A model generated the notes under the pieces. That model saw nothing but the letters and a program-made list of their open reading frames with translations. It did not search any database and had not been told where the DNA came from. Shown here in pieces: positions 1-9,580 of a DNA stretch of 64,000 nt. The position numbers and the translations under genes were made by a program. Numbering within the stretch: position 1 is the stretch's first letter; each line of letters opens with the position of its first letter. Source of the stretch: Methanosarcina sp. ERenArc_MAG2 (lineage in GTDB: Archaea; Halobacteriota; Methanosarcinia; Methanosarcinales; Methanosarcinaceae); the NCBI GenBank assembly GCA_023955635.1, contig JAMXHR010000002.1, forward strand, positions 496,001 through 560,000, written 5' to 3'.

Positions 1-203
1 TTAAAATTGACATTATTTTTAATGTAGAAGTCCCCACCCCAGCGCCTGACAACGTTCTCAAGAGTCTGCACTATTCCGAGGTCATCCGAAGCGAGGAGCA
101 TACCCTCTGCACCTAGCAGCCTGGCAGTTAATCCGACGTGGGTGGTAATTCTTTTATCCCTTTCGGGGCGGTGCCCCAGGCGCAACAAAACAATCCTTTT
201 CAT
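1..203 (-). CDS. trm56: tRNA (cytidine-56-2'-O)-methyltransferase, 3' end cut off
   Basis: The reverse strand opens at the ATG complementary to 201-203 and stays open to the window edge, giving about 67 N-terminal residues. It begins [19 protein letters not shown] and continues with [14 protein letters not shown] and a VRRWGGDF stretch, which match the N-terminus of the archaeal aTrm56 family. These SPOUT-class enzymes 2'-O-methylate C56 in the T-loop of tRNA. The SPOUT knot lies beyond the edge, so family assignment rests on the N-terminus only. AMP phosphorylase lies upstream on the same strand. Confidence 0.75.
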   Translation of the reverse strand, partial: MKRIVLLRLGHRPERDKRITTHVGLTARLLGAEGMLLASDDLGIVQTLENVVRRWGGDFYIKNNVNF

Positions 204-265
204 GCTCGTGCTAAAACCCGGACAAGGTATTAAAGGATTTCACTAAAAAAGAAAATGGGAGAAAA

Positions 266-1784
266 TTACTGGAACCCATAAATTCCAGGGATTCTTCTCA
301 GAAGCATGCCTTCGACAATTATCGGATTTGTTCTCTGGGCTGTTGTCAATGCGGTCTCGAGCTTGAACTCTTTTTCAGCATAGATCGTAAGGATCGAGTC
401 TCCCTTTTTAACTGATTCCCCCATCTTCTTATGGATAGCAACCCCGGCTCCTTTGTCGCTGGGAGCCCCTGCAAGCCTGGCAATTTCAATAATCCACTTA
501 TTGTCAAATTCGATAACATATCCTTCTGTAGAAGCAAGAATCTCAGCAGTATATTGCCCAACCTGAATATCATTCGATGTAATATTCGGATCTCCTCCCT
601 GAGCTTCGATAATCTGCTTCATCTTTTCGAGGGCTTTCCCGCTCCTTAGTGTTTCCAGTGCAATTTCCTTTCCACGGTTTCTTGGAGCTGCACCCCCATT
701 TCCAGCAGGATACCCGCAAGAGCAGAACTCTTTTCAATAAGGCTGTTTGGGCCTTCCATGCTTTCCAGCACTTTCAAAGCTTCCCGGACTTCCAGCGAGG
801 GTCCTACTTTCCTTCCAATAGGAGACGAACCGTAAGTTATAGCACATTCGACATTCATCCCAAGCCTGTGGCCAAGGTTAATCAGGTCTCTTGCCAATTT
901 CTGCCCTTCCTGGACAGTTGGAACTTTTGTACTTGGCCCGACAGGGATATCCATTACCACATTGTCGGCCCCTATAGCTCCCTTTTTGCCATAATTGAGG
1001 CAAGCATCTGGTAGTAAGGATCAATGGAAAGAGGGTACTCAATTCTTATAAGTTTGTCATCGGCAGGTGCGATATTGGTAGCCCCGCCCCATACAAGAGC
1101 ACCTCCCACTTTCTCGGTTATCTCCTTGACCTCCTGAGAGCTGAACTCTACGGGAGAGAGTACTTCCATTAGATCTGCAGTCCCACCTGCACCTGTGATT
1201 GCCCTGGAACTTGTCTTTGGGATAAGAAGCCCATTTGCGGCAATAATGGGAACGACCAGGAGAGAGATTTTGTTTCCGGGCACTCCTCCTATCGAGTGCT
1301 TGTCCATTATGGGATGAGTATCAAACTCGATCCTGTCCCCACTGTCGATCATAGCCCTTGTCAGCCATTCGACCTCATCATCAGTCATTCCGTGAATGTA
1401 AGAAGATGTTATAAAAGCCGAGAGTTCGATATCACTGAGGTTTTCTTCCACTATATCGTTTACAAGCGTTTTAAGATCATCCTGCACAACAGGTTTTTTA
1501 TCCATAATTTTCTTGATAACGCTTGCAGATTTTGAGCGGAATGCCGGAACAACTTCGACCGGCTTGTCCCAATCCTGAAAATGCTCGTAAACTTCGGAAA
1601 AGACTCCCAGTGTGCCTGGAGGAACCATATCATCTGTCGTGTCTACAATAGCGGAAAGGCTGTTGTATCCGCGGATGCGGACCCTATCTCCCGGATAAAT
1701 TCCAAGTTCTTTAGCATCGGCAATATTAAACAAAGCTTTGTGCTGCCCTATTTTTATGTTAAAGTGTTCTAGTTTCAACTGCAT
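266..1784 (-). CDS. deoA: AMP phosphorylase, two apparent frame breaks
   Basis: This archaeal relative of thymidine phosphorylase phosphorolyses AMP to adenine and ribose 1,5-bisphosphate, in the nucleotide-salvage pathway that uses type III Rubisco. Three consecutive reverse-strand frames together give about 506 residues, the usual length. The N-terminal archaeal extension is followed by the glycosyltransferase-3 signature [12 protein letters not shown] near residue 170 and by the C-terminal pyrimidine-phosphorylase-type domain ([22 protein letters not shown]). The frame breaks at the 5-base T run 983-987 and the 5-base C run 693-697; one extra base in each restores the conserved reading ([10 protein letters not shown] and [12 protein letters not shown]). 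I read both as sequence errors. A true pseudogene is possible but less likely. Confidence 0.9.
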
Positions 1785-2228
1785 GAAAAAATTCCTTCCG
1801 TTTAGTTATCATATGATTGTAAGTTTGTCATTATAGTTTATTTCCCCTGAATCCAGACGTTCTGTTTTTTCCGGGTGCTGAAACCGCTAGCCAAGCCTTA
1901 AGAAAAACTTGGAAGATGAAGAGTAAATGATAAACTGAGGTAACATATTAACCTTCATATTATTTTAAGTAATTCCGTAAAAATAGCTGTTAAGAAATTT
2001 CAAAATTTTAAGAAAAGGGTTCTTCCAATGCCTTAAATAAAGCCTTGAATGAGTAAAGAATGGAAACTAAACGGAATAAAAGAATAGAAGTTAGATGGGA
2101 ATAATGCTTTTATTACTCTTTAATATGTTAGTTGCCCTGATTTCAGCCACTATTTATTTACTATTTATTTACTATTTATTTACTATTTATTTACTATTTA
2201 TTCACTATTCAGTCCCACTTATTCAAAA
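1785..2228. other. AT-rich intergenic region with 11-bp tandem repeat
   Basis: No convincing gene is seen here. Its one clear structure is about five tandem copies of an 11-bp unit (actatttattt) at roughly 2149-2210, just downstream of the small membrane protein on the reverse strand. Confidence 0.6.
2149..2210. repeat. 11-bp tandem repeat, about five copies
   Basis: The unit actatttattt recurs with an 11-bp period and almost no variation, ending in a copy with ttcac in place of tttac. It is noncoding and typical of slippage-prone AT-rich spacer. Confidence 0.85.
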
Positions 2229-2456
2229 TCATTTATTATAACTACGCCTGGATATAGAAATAAGGCCTTTGGCAATCCCTATTGCAATAACTCCTATCAG
2301 AGCTGCACTTAAGAGAACCATAAACAGGTTTTCCTCGTCAGCATATTTAAACATAAAGTAGAATAAAATAACATCTAATACAGCTCCAATGCCCACCAAG
2401 ACTATTGCCGGGCCCCCTAAAGATTTTTCAGTATCCCTGCTCATCGTACAATCCAC
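2229..2456 (-). CDS. small two-helix membrane protein, unknown function
   Basis: A 75-residue reverse-strand frame (71 residues from the internal Met at position 5). It has a short polar N-terminus, a hydrophobic helix at about 14-36 (GPAIVLVGIGAVLDVILFYF), an acidic turn (KYADEEN), a second helix at about 44-65 and a basic C-terminus (SRRSYNK). This is a plausible two-pass membrane protein with positively charged cytoplasmic end. I do not recognise a family. It stands alone between AT-rich spacers, with a 133-bp repeat directly upstream. Confidence 0.55.
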   Translation of the reverse strand: MDCTMSRDTEKSLGGPAIVLVGIGAVLDVILFYFMFKYADEENLFMVLLSAALIGVIAIGIAKGLISISRRSYNK

Positions 2457-2491
2457 CCTGCGATAGTTACCAGCAACTTAAGATTTAATAT

Positions 2492-2624
2492 TGAGTTCAT
2501 TCCAAAACCAATTTTATTCTCAATCATAAAGAGTTTCAAAAATAATTTTCATGATCAGAAACCTTGAATAATTATCCAGAATACAAGATTCATAGATGAA
2601 ATTTCTAGTTTTGGGATCAGCTCA
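2492..2624. repeat. 133-bp dispersed repeat, copy A
   Basis: Copy of a repeat family with inverted ends: the left end resembles GAGCTGATCCCAAAACC and the right end reads TTTTGGGATCAGCTCA. The interior shares TTTTATTCTCAATCA, TTTCATGATCAGAAA and an AATACAAGATT block with copies at 3277, 20897 and 37512. It has no coding capacity, so it looks like a MITE. Confidence 0.75.
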
Positions 2625-2993
2625 TTTACAAAAAACCCAAAATCTAATAAAATTATTAAATATTAAATTAAAATTTTTAATGGAAATAATTACTTGTTAG
2701 CTCGTAACAGGAACCGAAGATGATAGTTGATGAGTAAATGAAACCTGTATAGCTTAGGAAAATTTCTATAGCTTAGACATAGCGGTTCCTGAGAATTATC
2801 AAAGAATTGGGGTAATTACATATAAACTTTAGGTAATTACTATCCGGCAGGTATCAGATAAACCGATAATCTCTCATTTTGAAAATCGGTTATCTTAAAA
2901 AACAGAAAGAATAAATACGGTATTATTGTTCAGCAGAGCTATATATTTTTCAAAAAAAAGCCTGCAAAATCTGACCTCTTAAAAAATGAATAT
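2625..2993. other. AT-rich intergenic region, nothing recognised
   Basis: AT-rich spacer between repeat copy A and the 73-residue reverse-strand frame. I see no supported gene or RNA. Confidence 0.5.
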
Positions 2994-3215
2994 TCAAAGA
3001 AATTCGAGACACAGAGATACGTAATATTCTCTTGCAATCCTTTTGAGCCAATCAGGCACCATACAATACCTGTCAACTACAATCTCATTAAGGTAGTATA
3101 GAGATTCCTCGGTCCTACAGTCGCAGAGCCGTTTTATGGCAGTTCTTCTTCCCCATGCAGATCTTTCGTTATCAAGGGCTTCACGGTAAAGATGGTATTC
3201 TATACTGTTGTCCAT
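2994..3215 (-). CDS. small hypothetical protein
   Basis: A 73-residue reverse-strand frame starting MDNSIEYHLYREALDNERSAWG, rich in charged and aromatic residues, with three Cys (CDC near 31-33 and one near the C-terminus) and a helical pattern throughout. The segment WGRRTAIKRLCDCRTEESLYYL and the following ~25 residues resemble one or two HEAT-like helical hairpins, but too little is present to assign a family. A possible TATA-like tatatat lies just upstream of the start. It could be a remnant of a larger repeat protein. Confidence 0.45.
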   Translation of the reverse strand: MDNSIEYHLYREALDNERSAWGRRTAIKRLCDCRTEESLYYLNEIVVDRYCMVPDWLKRIAREYYVSLCLEFL

Positions 3216-3276
3216 TACATTATATATATCTAATAATCAATATAAATATTTGTATTGAGCACCACTAATTAAAATA

Positions 3277-3409
3277 TGAGCTTATCCCAAAACCAGTTTG
3301 ATTCTCAATTAGTAAAAGTTTCAGAAATAATTTTCACGATCGGAAATCTTGATTGATTGTTCAGAATACGAGATTTAAAGACGGAATTTTGAGTTTTGGG
3401 ATCAGCCCT
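3277..3409. repeat. 133-bp dispersed repeat, copy B
   Basis: Same family as copies at 2492, 20897 and 37512. It starts TGAGCTTATCCCAAAACC and ends GAGTTTTGGGATCAGCCC, in inverted orientation to each other. It lies only 650 bp from copy A. Confidence 0.75.
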
Positions 3410-3985
3410 ATGTTTAAAAGATTTTATAAATATATTCTGCCTGATACAATTTACTGCAGATTCTTCCAGATATTAAAGAGAATAAATAAATTAGAAATTT
3501 TTTCGAGATAAAAGTAAATTATGGTAAAAATCACAATATGAAAAAAATATTAATCACAATATAAAAAGAGTATTAAAGATAATATATAAAATATATGAAA
3601 GGATTATTCGGATCTTATATAATAGAAAAAACGGAAAAAGAGAATTCTCATACAGTGATCAGTTGATGAGAATTCTGCACAAGGTTTTTTGTTCGCTCTT
3701 GTTCGCTATACTGAAGTATGTAAACATTAGTCAAAAACGATATATAATTAACGGGAATTAAATTTTAAGCCTGGAAAGATATTAGTTGACGTTGAAATGT
3801 TTAATGAGAGCAATTATTTTAACCGCGTTGCTATTTTTTTACTGATGGAAATTATATAGAGTGAACGCGCAAAAACGGAAAAGTGAAAGAAAAATTTGTT
3901 AATAGTTTACAAGATATCTCTAAAGTATTTTTAAATTTCATTTAGCCGGATTATGAGAAGAACGTTGAATAATATTCCACTCGAT
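3410..3985. other. AT-rich intergenic region, nothing recognised
   Basis: About 570 bp of very AT-rich sequence downstream of the permease gene. No gene, RNA or repeat beyond low-complexity A/T runs could be supported. Confidence 0.5.
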
Positions 3986-5155
3986 TCACCTCGAACTTAT
4001 AGCCTTCACAGGATCCAATTTTGCCGCCTGTTGTGCAGGGTAAATTCCTGCAATCAAGTTCAGCAGAAAAACAGCAATAATAATGACAAGAATATCCCCG
4101 ACTCGGATTATAATAGGAATAGTTGTAAGGCCACCGTAAAGTTCTGACGAAGCGGCTGGCATTTCGTACTGGCCTATTGCAAGGGCTATTACAATTCCTG
4201 TAAGTGTACCCACTAGGGCACCCGCTAGACCGAGAATGCCGCTCTGAAGAATGAAGATTGTCCGGATACTTGAAACTGTGGCACCCATAGCACGGAGCAT
4301 GCCTATCTGGCTTGTGGCGCCGATGACCGAGAGGTTCAGGGTGCTTACCACGCCAAAAGAAGCGATAACGACAATCAGGCCAAGGACAACATTATTGGAA
4401 GTGCTTTCGATAGCGATTGTACGAAGGATTGCCGGGTTGGTTTCTGTCCAGCCTTTTGCCTTATAACCTGTTTTTCCGATCTCTGCAGCAATTTCCCTGT
4501 CCCTGGTAAAATCCTCAAGACGTACAGAGATCCCATTAACCACATCAGAAATATCGTAGAACTCCTGTGCAGTATCCAGGGACGTATAAACAAGGGACTC
4601 GTCCAGAGGAGAGCCAGTATGAAAGGTGCCGACAACTCTCAGGGAAAGGGGATTTGCATTGGGAAAAGATACATCAACCGAATCGCCCAGCTTGACCTCA
4701 AGCTTATCTGCCAGCTTCGAGCCAATTACCACCGTATTTCTTGAAAATTCGAGTTCCCTGAAATCCCCTTCCACCATATCGGCTTCAATAGAGTTTATAT
4801 AATTTTCCTGTAAAGGGATTACCCCTTTCAGCTCGGCATTCCGGGAATTTGTCTTGAACCTGAAGGAAGCTTTTCCTGTGAGAAATGGAGAAGCTGCAGT
4901 AACACCTTCAATTTTGCCGATATCCTCAATAAGTGTCCTGTAAAGGTAAATGTAGTCTTCACCTTCTTTTGGAGATACCGAGACATGCGGAAGTTTATCT
5001 ACGGTAGTGTTATAAAGTTCTCCCGTAAAACCAACCATAAGTGCCTGAGAAACTGTGAGCACCATCACTGCCAGGGCTATAGCTCCCACTGATAGAAGGG
5101 TCTGGAACTTTCTTGCCCGAATCTGCCTGAGCGAAATGAAGAGTTCATAATGCAT
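3986..5155 (-). CDS. ABC transporter permease, MacB/LolC (FtsX-like) type
   Basis: About 389 residues starting at ATG 5155 (MHYELFISLRQIRARK); the frame can extend three codons to a GTG. The layout is typical of the MacB/LolC group: one N-terminal transmembrane helix (about 18-42), a large extracytoplasmic domain (about 45-260), then three C-terminal helices in an FtsX domain (about 265-380) containing the characteristic QIGMLRAMGAT motif and ending YPAQQAAKLDPVKAISSR. Such permeases work with a LolD-type ATPase. None is adjacent, so the partner must be encoded elsewhere. The neighbour at 5295 is a surface-anchored protein on the same strand, which could be a partner. Confidence 0.85.
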   Translation of the reverse strand: MHYELFISLRQIRARKFQTLLSVGAIALAVMVLTVSQALMVGFTGELYNTTVDKLPHVSVSPKEGEDYIYLYRTLIEDIGKIEGVTAASPFLTGKASFRFKTNSRNAELKGVIPLQENYINSIEADMVEGDFRELEFSRNTVVIGSKLADKLEVKLGDSVDVSFPNANPLSLRVVGTFHTGSPLDESLVYTSLDTAQEFYDISDVVNGISVRLEDFTRDREIAAEIGKTGYKAKGWTETNPAILRTIAIESTSNNVVLGLIVVIASFGVVSTLNLSVIGATSQIGMLRAMGATVSSIRTIFILQSGILGLAGALVGTLTGIVIALAIGQYEMPAASSELYGGLTTIPIIIRVGDILVIIIAVFLLNLIAGIYPAQQAAKLDPVKAISSR

Positions 5156-5294
5156 CGGGTTCACGGCTCTGTTTCTAAGGGTTTCCTCTCAAGTTTAATT
5201 TGCAGTTTCTTCGAATCTAATCTTATATTCTATGTATCCATATCGGTACCAGGTGTGTGTTTTCTTATTTGCCATGCAGGTAAAGTGAAAACAT

Positions 5295-6452
5295 TCACCT
5301 TCTATTTTTCCTCAAAAAAATCGCTAACGCGACAAGCCCTGTAATCCCTGCAACTAAAGAAAATCCAGGAACGTCTTTTCCACCTTTCTCACTCTCATTC
5401 ACTGCTTTATTAGAACTGTTTATTGCACTCATATTGGAAACCTGAGACAGATCGGACTCGATTATAGTTTCCCTGCGTTCTATAGTATCTCCATCGTTTC
5501 CAAAAAGCTCTATCTCAAGTCTGTAGACTCCTTTTGGAAGCCTCTGGCTCCAGGCAACTTCAACGGTCTCATCATCATTATTTAGCAGCACTGGAACCCT
5601 TGCTAAGGTAGATTCTACGGGCTCGGAATTTCCTTTACCTGAAACCTCAGCCAGTTCATATACAGAAAAGATCAGGTTTCCTTCAAAAGGTACCTGAGAA
5701 CGCCCGAAAACAGTTGCATTGGCTCCGGTTTCATCCTGGAATATGTCAGTAATCTCAGCATTATCTCGGGCAGTAAACCTCCTTGTTGAGGTTATAAAAT
5801 CTCTTTCCGGGGAATATACCTGAATTTTTACTCTGCCCACGTATTCCTTATTGTTTTCAAGGAGAGTCCCCCAGGTTGCAGAAAAGACATCCGGGACACT
5901 TTTAAGGGATAATTTTTCGGTTTTTGTGACAGAAGCGACATCCGAGCCGTTCATAAGCATATATTCGATATCAAAAAGTGAGGCTTCCCTGGGAGAGAGT
6001 GCAACGCTGATTCCCTGGGAGTTCGGGACAAGGTCATTGACCTGAAGCCTCGATGCAGAGTTGCTGCCGTAAACAAAGTTATACTCTGCCTCTGAAAGAA
6101 CCTGCTCCCCTTCAAGAAGCTTTGCCCTCGATACATAAGCTCCGCGTTCAGGGTTTCTTATATCCCAGCAGCCGACCTTCATAACTCCGGCATTCGCTGG
6201 AAGACTGTCAACAGAAAACACCTGTCTGGAAAGTATTTTCTCACTCATTCCTTCGGAACTGACAAGAAGAATCTCAAGACTCAGGTTTTCTTCGGACTGG
6301 TCAGAATATAGAGTCACGTCAAAGGACTCAAGATCACTATAAAGTTCAGCTATACGGGCTGTGCTCGCTTCTCCGGCAGGAGAGCCATTTGCTGCAAACG
6401 CTGGAGTAGCTGAAATAATAGATAAAATAAGTAAGAAAAGCCCGGTTTTCAT
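5295..6452 (-). CDS. secreted PGF-CTERM surface protein, unknown function
   Basis: A 385-residue protein with an N-terminal signal peptide (MKTGLFLLILSIISATPAFA, with AFA-A as a plausible cleavage site), a long beta-rich extracellular region (about 22-345) with several N-glycosylation sequons, a Ser/Asn/Lys-rich linker, and a C-terminal sorting signal: PGF at about 360, a hydrophobic helix and a basic tail (RKNRR). That tripartite end is the PGF-CTERM signal recognised by archaeosortase A. The beta domains probably resemble CARDB/Ig-like folds. It is 130 bp upstream of the permease gene on the same strand, possibly a functional pair. Confidence 0.75.
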   Translation of the reverse strand: MKTGLFLLILSIISATPAFAANGSPAGEASTARIAELYSDLESFDVTLYSDQSEENLSLEILLVSSEGMSEKILSRQVFSVDSLPANAGVMKVGCWDIRNPERGAYVSRAKLLEGEQVLSEAEYNFVYGSNSASRLQVNDLVPNSQGISVALSPREASLFDIEYMLMNGSDVASVTKTEKLSLKSVPDVFSATWGTLLENNKEYVGRVKIQVYSPERDFITSTRRFTARDNAEITDIFQDETGANATVFGRSQVPFEGNLIFSVYELAEVSGKGNSEPVESTLARVPVLLNNDDETVEVAWSQRLPKGVYRLEIELFGNDGDTIERRETIIESDLSQVSNMSAINSSNKAVNESEKGGKDVPGFSLVAGITGLVALAIFLRKNRR

Positions 6453-6846
6453 CGTCTGTTTTCCCCGATTAGATTATCAAAAAGATTGTTTTGATCTTAT
6501 TTAAAAGAAATGTAACCGGATGAAAGTGCGGTTTTCTCGATTAAAAGGAAAGAAACGAAAAATAAAATCTGAACAAATGTGAAAAGTAGAGAAAAAAACA
6601 CAGAAGGTAGTAAAAGTAAAAAAACAAAGCTTGAGAAGATAAAAAATCTGAAAAATCGAGATTTCTTCAGAGTAAATAAACAAAACCTGAAGTGAATCCG
6701 AAAGTATTTATTCTTTAGTTAAAGTATAAGAAGATAAATATTAAAAGAAAACAAGTTTACTTGATTTGCATCCGCCGGAAAAAGAATCACTGTCGATTTA
6801 TTGAAATTATATAAAAATTAGTGCCCGAGCAGAAGGTGTGGTAAAA
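6453..6846. other. divergent intergenic region with cobQ promoter
   Basis: About 390 bp of AT-rich DNA between the divergent PGF-CTERM gene and cobQ. The only recognisable signal is a TATA-like box ATTATATAAA at about 6806-6815. Confidence 0.5.
6806..6815 (+). promoter_or_regulatory. TATA-like box upstream of cobQ
   Basis: ATTATATAAA lies about 31 bp before the cobQ ATG, a reasonable place for an archaeal TATA box with a short leader. It is inferred from sequence only. Confidence 0.35.
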
Positions 6847-8303
6847 ATGGAAAAGAAAAGCGTCTTGATTCTGGGAACCGCTTCCCATGTTGGGAAAAGT
6901 TCAGTCGTGACTGCCATATGCAGAATCCTGTCAAGAAAGTACAGGGTTGCACCCTTCAAGGCTCAGAATATGAGCCTGAATTCCTGGATCACAAAGGACG
7001 GAAAGGAGATCGGGATCGCCCAGGCAATCCAGGCAAAAGCCGCAGGTACCGAGCCTACTGCCGACATGAACCCTGTTCTTCTAAAACCCAAAGGAGACTG
7101 TGTTTCCCAGATAATCCTGCTAGGAGAGCCTTATGCTGACAAGAGCGCAGGCCAGTACTACGATTCCATCGCAGAGATGAATGCTGTCCTTGAAGGAGCT
7201 CTCGAAAGGCTTTCCAGGGAACATGATGTCATTGTCATGGAAGGAGCGGGCGGAGCTGCCGAAATCAATCTCTACGAAAGAGATATTGTAAATGTCGGTA
7301 CTGCAAGGCTTACACAGGCTCCGATAATCCTTGTAGGGGATATCGAAAGGGGAGGCGTTTTTGCAAGTCTCTACGGCACAATTGCACTTCTGCCTGACGA
7401 TGTACGGAAAAACGTCAAAGGATTTATTATCAATAAGTTCAGGGGCGACCTGGAAATTTTGAAACCCGGCCTGAAACAGCTTGAAGAAAAGACCGGAATC
7501 CCGGTATTAGGAGTCCTTCCTTACTTCAAACTTAATATCCCTTCAGAAGATTCGGTTTCGCTTGAGGATAAAGAAAGCACAGAAACCAAAAAGGATATCG
7601 AGATCGCAGTCATCCGCTTACCCAGGATCTCTAACTTCACGGACTTCGAACCTCTGGAAGAGCTTGCTAAAATCCGCTATGTGGATCTTGACGAAGAACT
7701 CGGAACTCCGGACGCGATCATGATCCCGGGCACAAAGAATACGGTTAACGACCTGCTCGACCTTAAGGCAAGCGGAATGGCTGGGAAAATCCAGACATTT
7801 AAAGGAAAAGTTCCTATTTTCGGGATCTGCGGCGGTTACCAGATGCTGGGCAGGACAATTTTTGATTCTGGAATTGAAAACGGGGTCGAAGCAGAATTCG
7901 AAGGCCTGAAGCTTCTGGATATAGGGACAAAGTTCGGAGCATACAAAAAGAAAACAATCCAGGTCACGAAAAAGTGAATGGTTGCGGCCCGATACTGGCT
8001 TCCATAGACGGGGAAGAGATCAAAGGGTATGAAATCCATATGGGTGTCACCGATTCCTGCCGCAACATATTCGGGGACGACGGTGCAATTGACGAGGACG
8101 GTCTGGTAATTGGTACTTATCTGCACGGACTTTTTGACAACAGAAATGTAAGAGATGCCCTTATGCAGTACCTCTTCGAGAAAAAAGGGCTTGAGTACAG
8201 GCCTGAAAATATCACGACCGAAGACGACGCCTATGAAGAACTCGCAAACATGGTCGAGCGGAATCTTGACATGAAAAAAATCTACGAGATAATAGGGGTC
8301 TGA
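6847..8303 (+). CDS. cobQ: cobyric acid synthase, one apparent frame break
   Basis: CobQ/CbiP uses glutamine and ATP to amidate adenosylcobyrinic acid a,c-diamide at four positions, giving adenosylcobyric acid in corrinoid synthesis; methanogens need corrinoids for methyl transfer. The N-terminal BioD-like domain has the P-loop region LGTASHVGKSS (about 8-18) and NMSLNSW. The C-terminal glutamine amidotransferase domain has the nucleophile in GICGGYQMLG (Cys328) and later histidines in YEIHMG and GTYLHGLFD. Length is 485 residues. The frame breaks in a five-A run at 7969-7973; one more A joins VTKK to VNGCGPILASIDG as in the family. The ATG at 6847 is preferred over an upstream GTG at 6838 because an AAGGTG ribosome site lies before it. 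Confidence 0.93.
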
Positions 8304-8398
8304 AAAATACAGGCATCAGGATTTTCAGGTGCTCTTAAACAGAATACCTGATTAAACCCTGATAAAACTTATTTTCAAAAAAAGATATTGAGCGATTT

Positions 8399-9379
8399 TC
8401 AGAACATACGGACTTGCCTGCCAAGCTTCTTGCTGACAGCCCTAACATAAACCAGATGCGCGCTTGCAACGTCCTGAATGGCAAGGCCTGTTGAGTCAAA
8501 AATCGTAATTTCCTCCTCACTTGTCCTGCCTGGTTTCAGGCCGGTGATCACTTCGCCGAGCTGAGCATGAATATCATTCTCCGAAATGTAGTGCTTGGAG
8601 ATAGGAACGTTTACTTCTCCCGAATGGAGTGCCTGGACAATATCATCCACAACGATCTTTGAGCGGATTAAAAGTTCGGGGTCAAGTTCTTCTTTTCCCA
8701 CAGCATCGGCCCCTATTGCGTTTATGTGAGTGCCTTCTTTGATCCACTGGGCCTTTATGATTGGTTTTCTGGTCGGAGTGGTCGTGACAAGGATATCGCA
8801 GTTGCAGACCTCCTGAACTTCGTCTTCGTAACGGATTTCACAGGAGGTAATGTCTGCCATTTCCCGGATAAACCGTTCGCAGCTCTCTTTTGTCCTTGAA
8901 GTGATTTTTACCAGTTCGGGATCAAAAACTTCAAAAAGAGCTTCAAGCTGGGTCTTTGCCTGGTTTCCGGTCCCGACCAGGCCGATAACCTTTGAGTCCT
9001 TTCTTGCAAGGTATTTTGCGGCAATTCCTCCTGCAGCTCCGGTCCGGATATCGGTAAGGTAGGTTCCGTCCATAATTGCTACAGGAGCGCCTGTTTCCGG
9101 AGAAATGAGGATGATGAGCGCCATTACAGTGGGAAGCCCGCGATCCGGATTCCCGGGGTGGACATTTACGATTTTTACGCCAGTAATATTCTCGTCTTCA
9201 AGATATGCAGGCATTGTCCGCAGGTCCCCGTTGTAAGCCGTATAGTAAAGATAGGATTTGGGAGGCATCTGGACCCTGCCAAGCCCATGCTGCCTGAAAG
9301 CTCTTTCCACTACCTGCATATCAGAATGCATATCCATAACACTTTTTACTTCGTCCTGAGCCAGCCATAATATTTCCAT
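8399..9379 (-). CDS. ala: alanine dehydrogenase (ornithine cyclodeaminase/mu-crystallin family)
   Basis: A 326-residue NAD-dependent enzyme of the OCD/mu-crystallin superfamily, closest in pattern to archaeal alanine dehydrogenase, which interconverts alanine and pyruvate plus ammonia. Visible features are the substrate-binding PPKSYLYY and MPAYL region (about 40-60), TDIRTGAAGGIAAKYL (about 110-125), the Rossmann motif GLVGTGNQAK (about 134-143) and the nicotinamide-side GADAVGKEELDPELL. A strong GGAGG ribosome site precedes the ATG by about eight bases. It is transcribed divergently from the DUF434-type gene. Ornithine cyclodeaminase or another imine reductase cannot be fully excluded. Confidence 0.8.
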   Translation of the reverse strand: MEILWLAQDEVKSVMDMHSDMQVVERAFRQHGLGRVQMPPKSYLYYTAYNGDLRTMPAYLEDENITGVKIVNVHPGNPDRGLPTVMALIILISPETGAPVAIMDGTYLTDIRTGAAGGIAAKYLARKDSKVIGLVGTGNQAKTQLEALFEVFDPELVKITSRTKESCERFIREMADITSCEIRYEDEVQEVCNCDILVTTTPTRKPIIKAQWIKEGTHINAIGADAVGKEELDPELLIRSKIVVDDIVQALHSGEVNVPISKHYISENDIHAQLGEVITGLKPGRTSEEEITIFDSTGLAIQDVASAHLVYVRAVSKKLGRQVRMF

Positions 9380-9484
9380 GATATAAACCTCCAGCCGGAG
9401 CCATAAGCTAGCCTACGGCTGAAAACAACCTTAAATTGAACAGAACCGGAACAAAAATCGCCAGAGGCAAATAGACTGCCGGAT

Positions 9485-9499
9485 ATCACACATTGTGAT
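9485..9499. promoter_or_regulatory. possible operator, ATCACA-CAT-TGTGAT inverted repeat
   Basis: A perfect 6-bp inverted repeat with a 3-bp spacer sits midway between the divergently transcribed alanine dehydrogenase and DUF434-type genes. This suits binding by a dimeric regulator. No direct evidence of function. Confidence 0.3.
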
Positions 9500-9580
9500 T
9501 TTTATTTACGCAAATATGTATATAGAACATATATCTTCACTCATTTAAAGAACTTCCTTCCTAAAAGGAGACAATTATGC

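Noticed and set aside
972..1000. Programmed frameshifting in deoA and other genes
   Set aside because: The same one-base contraction pattern hits many unrelated genes without a shared slippery or structural signal, which fits sequence error better.
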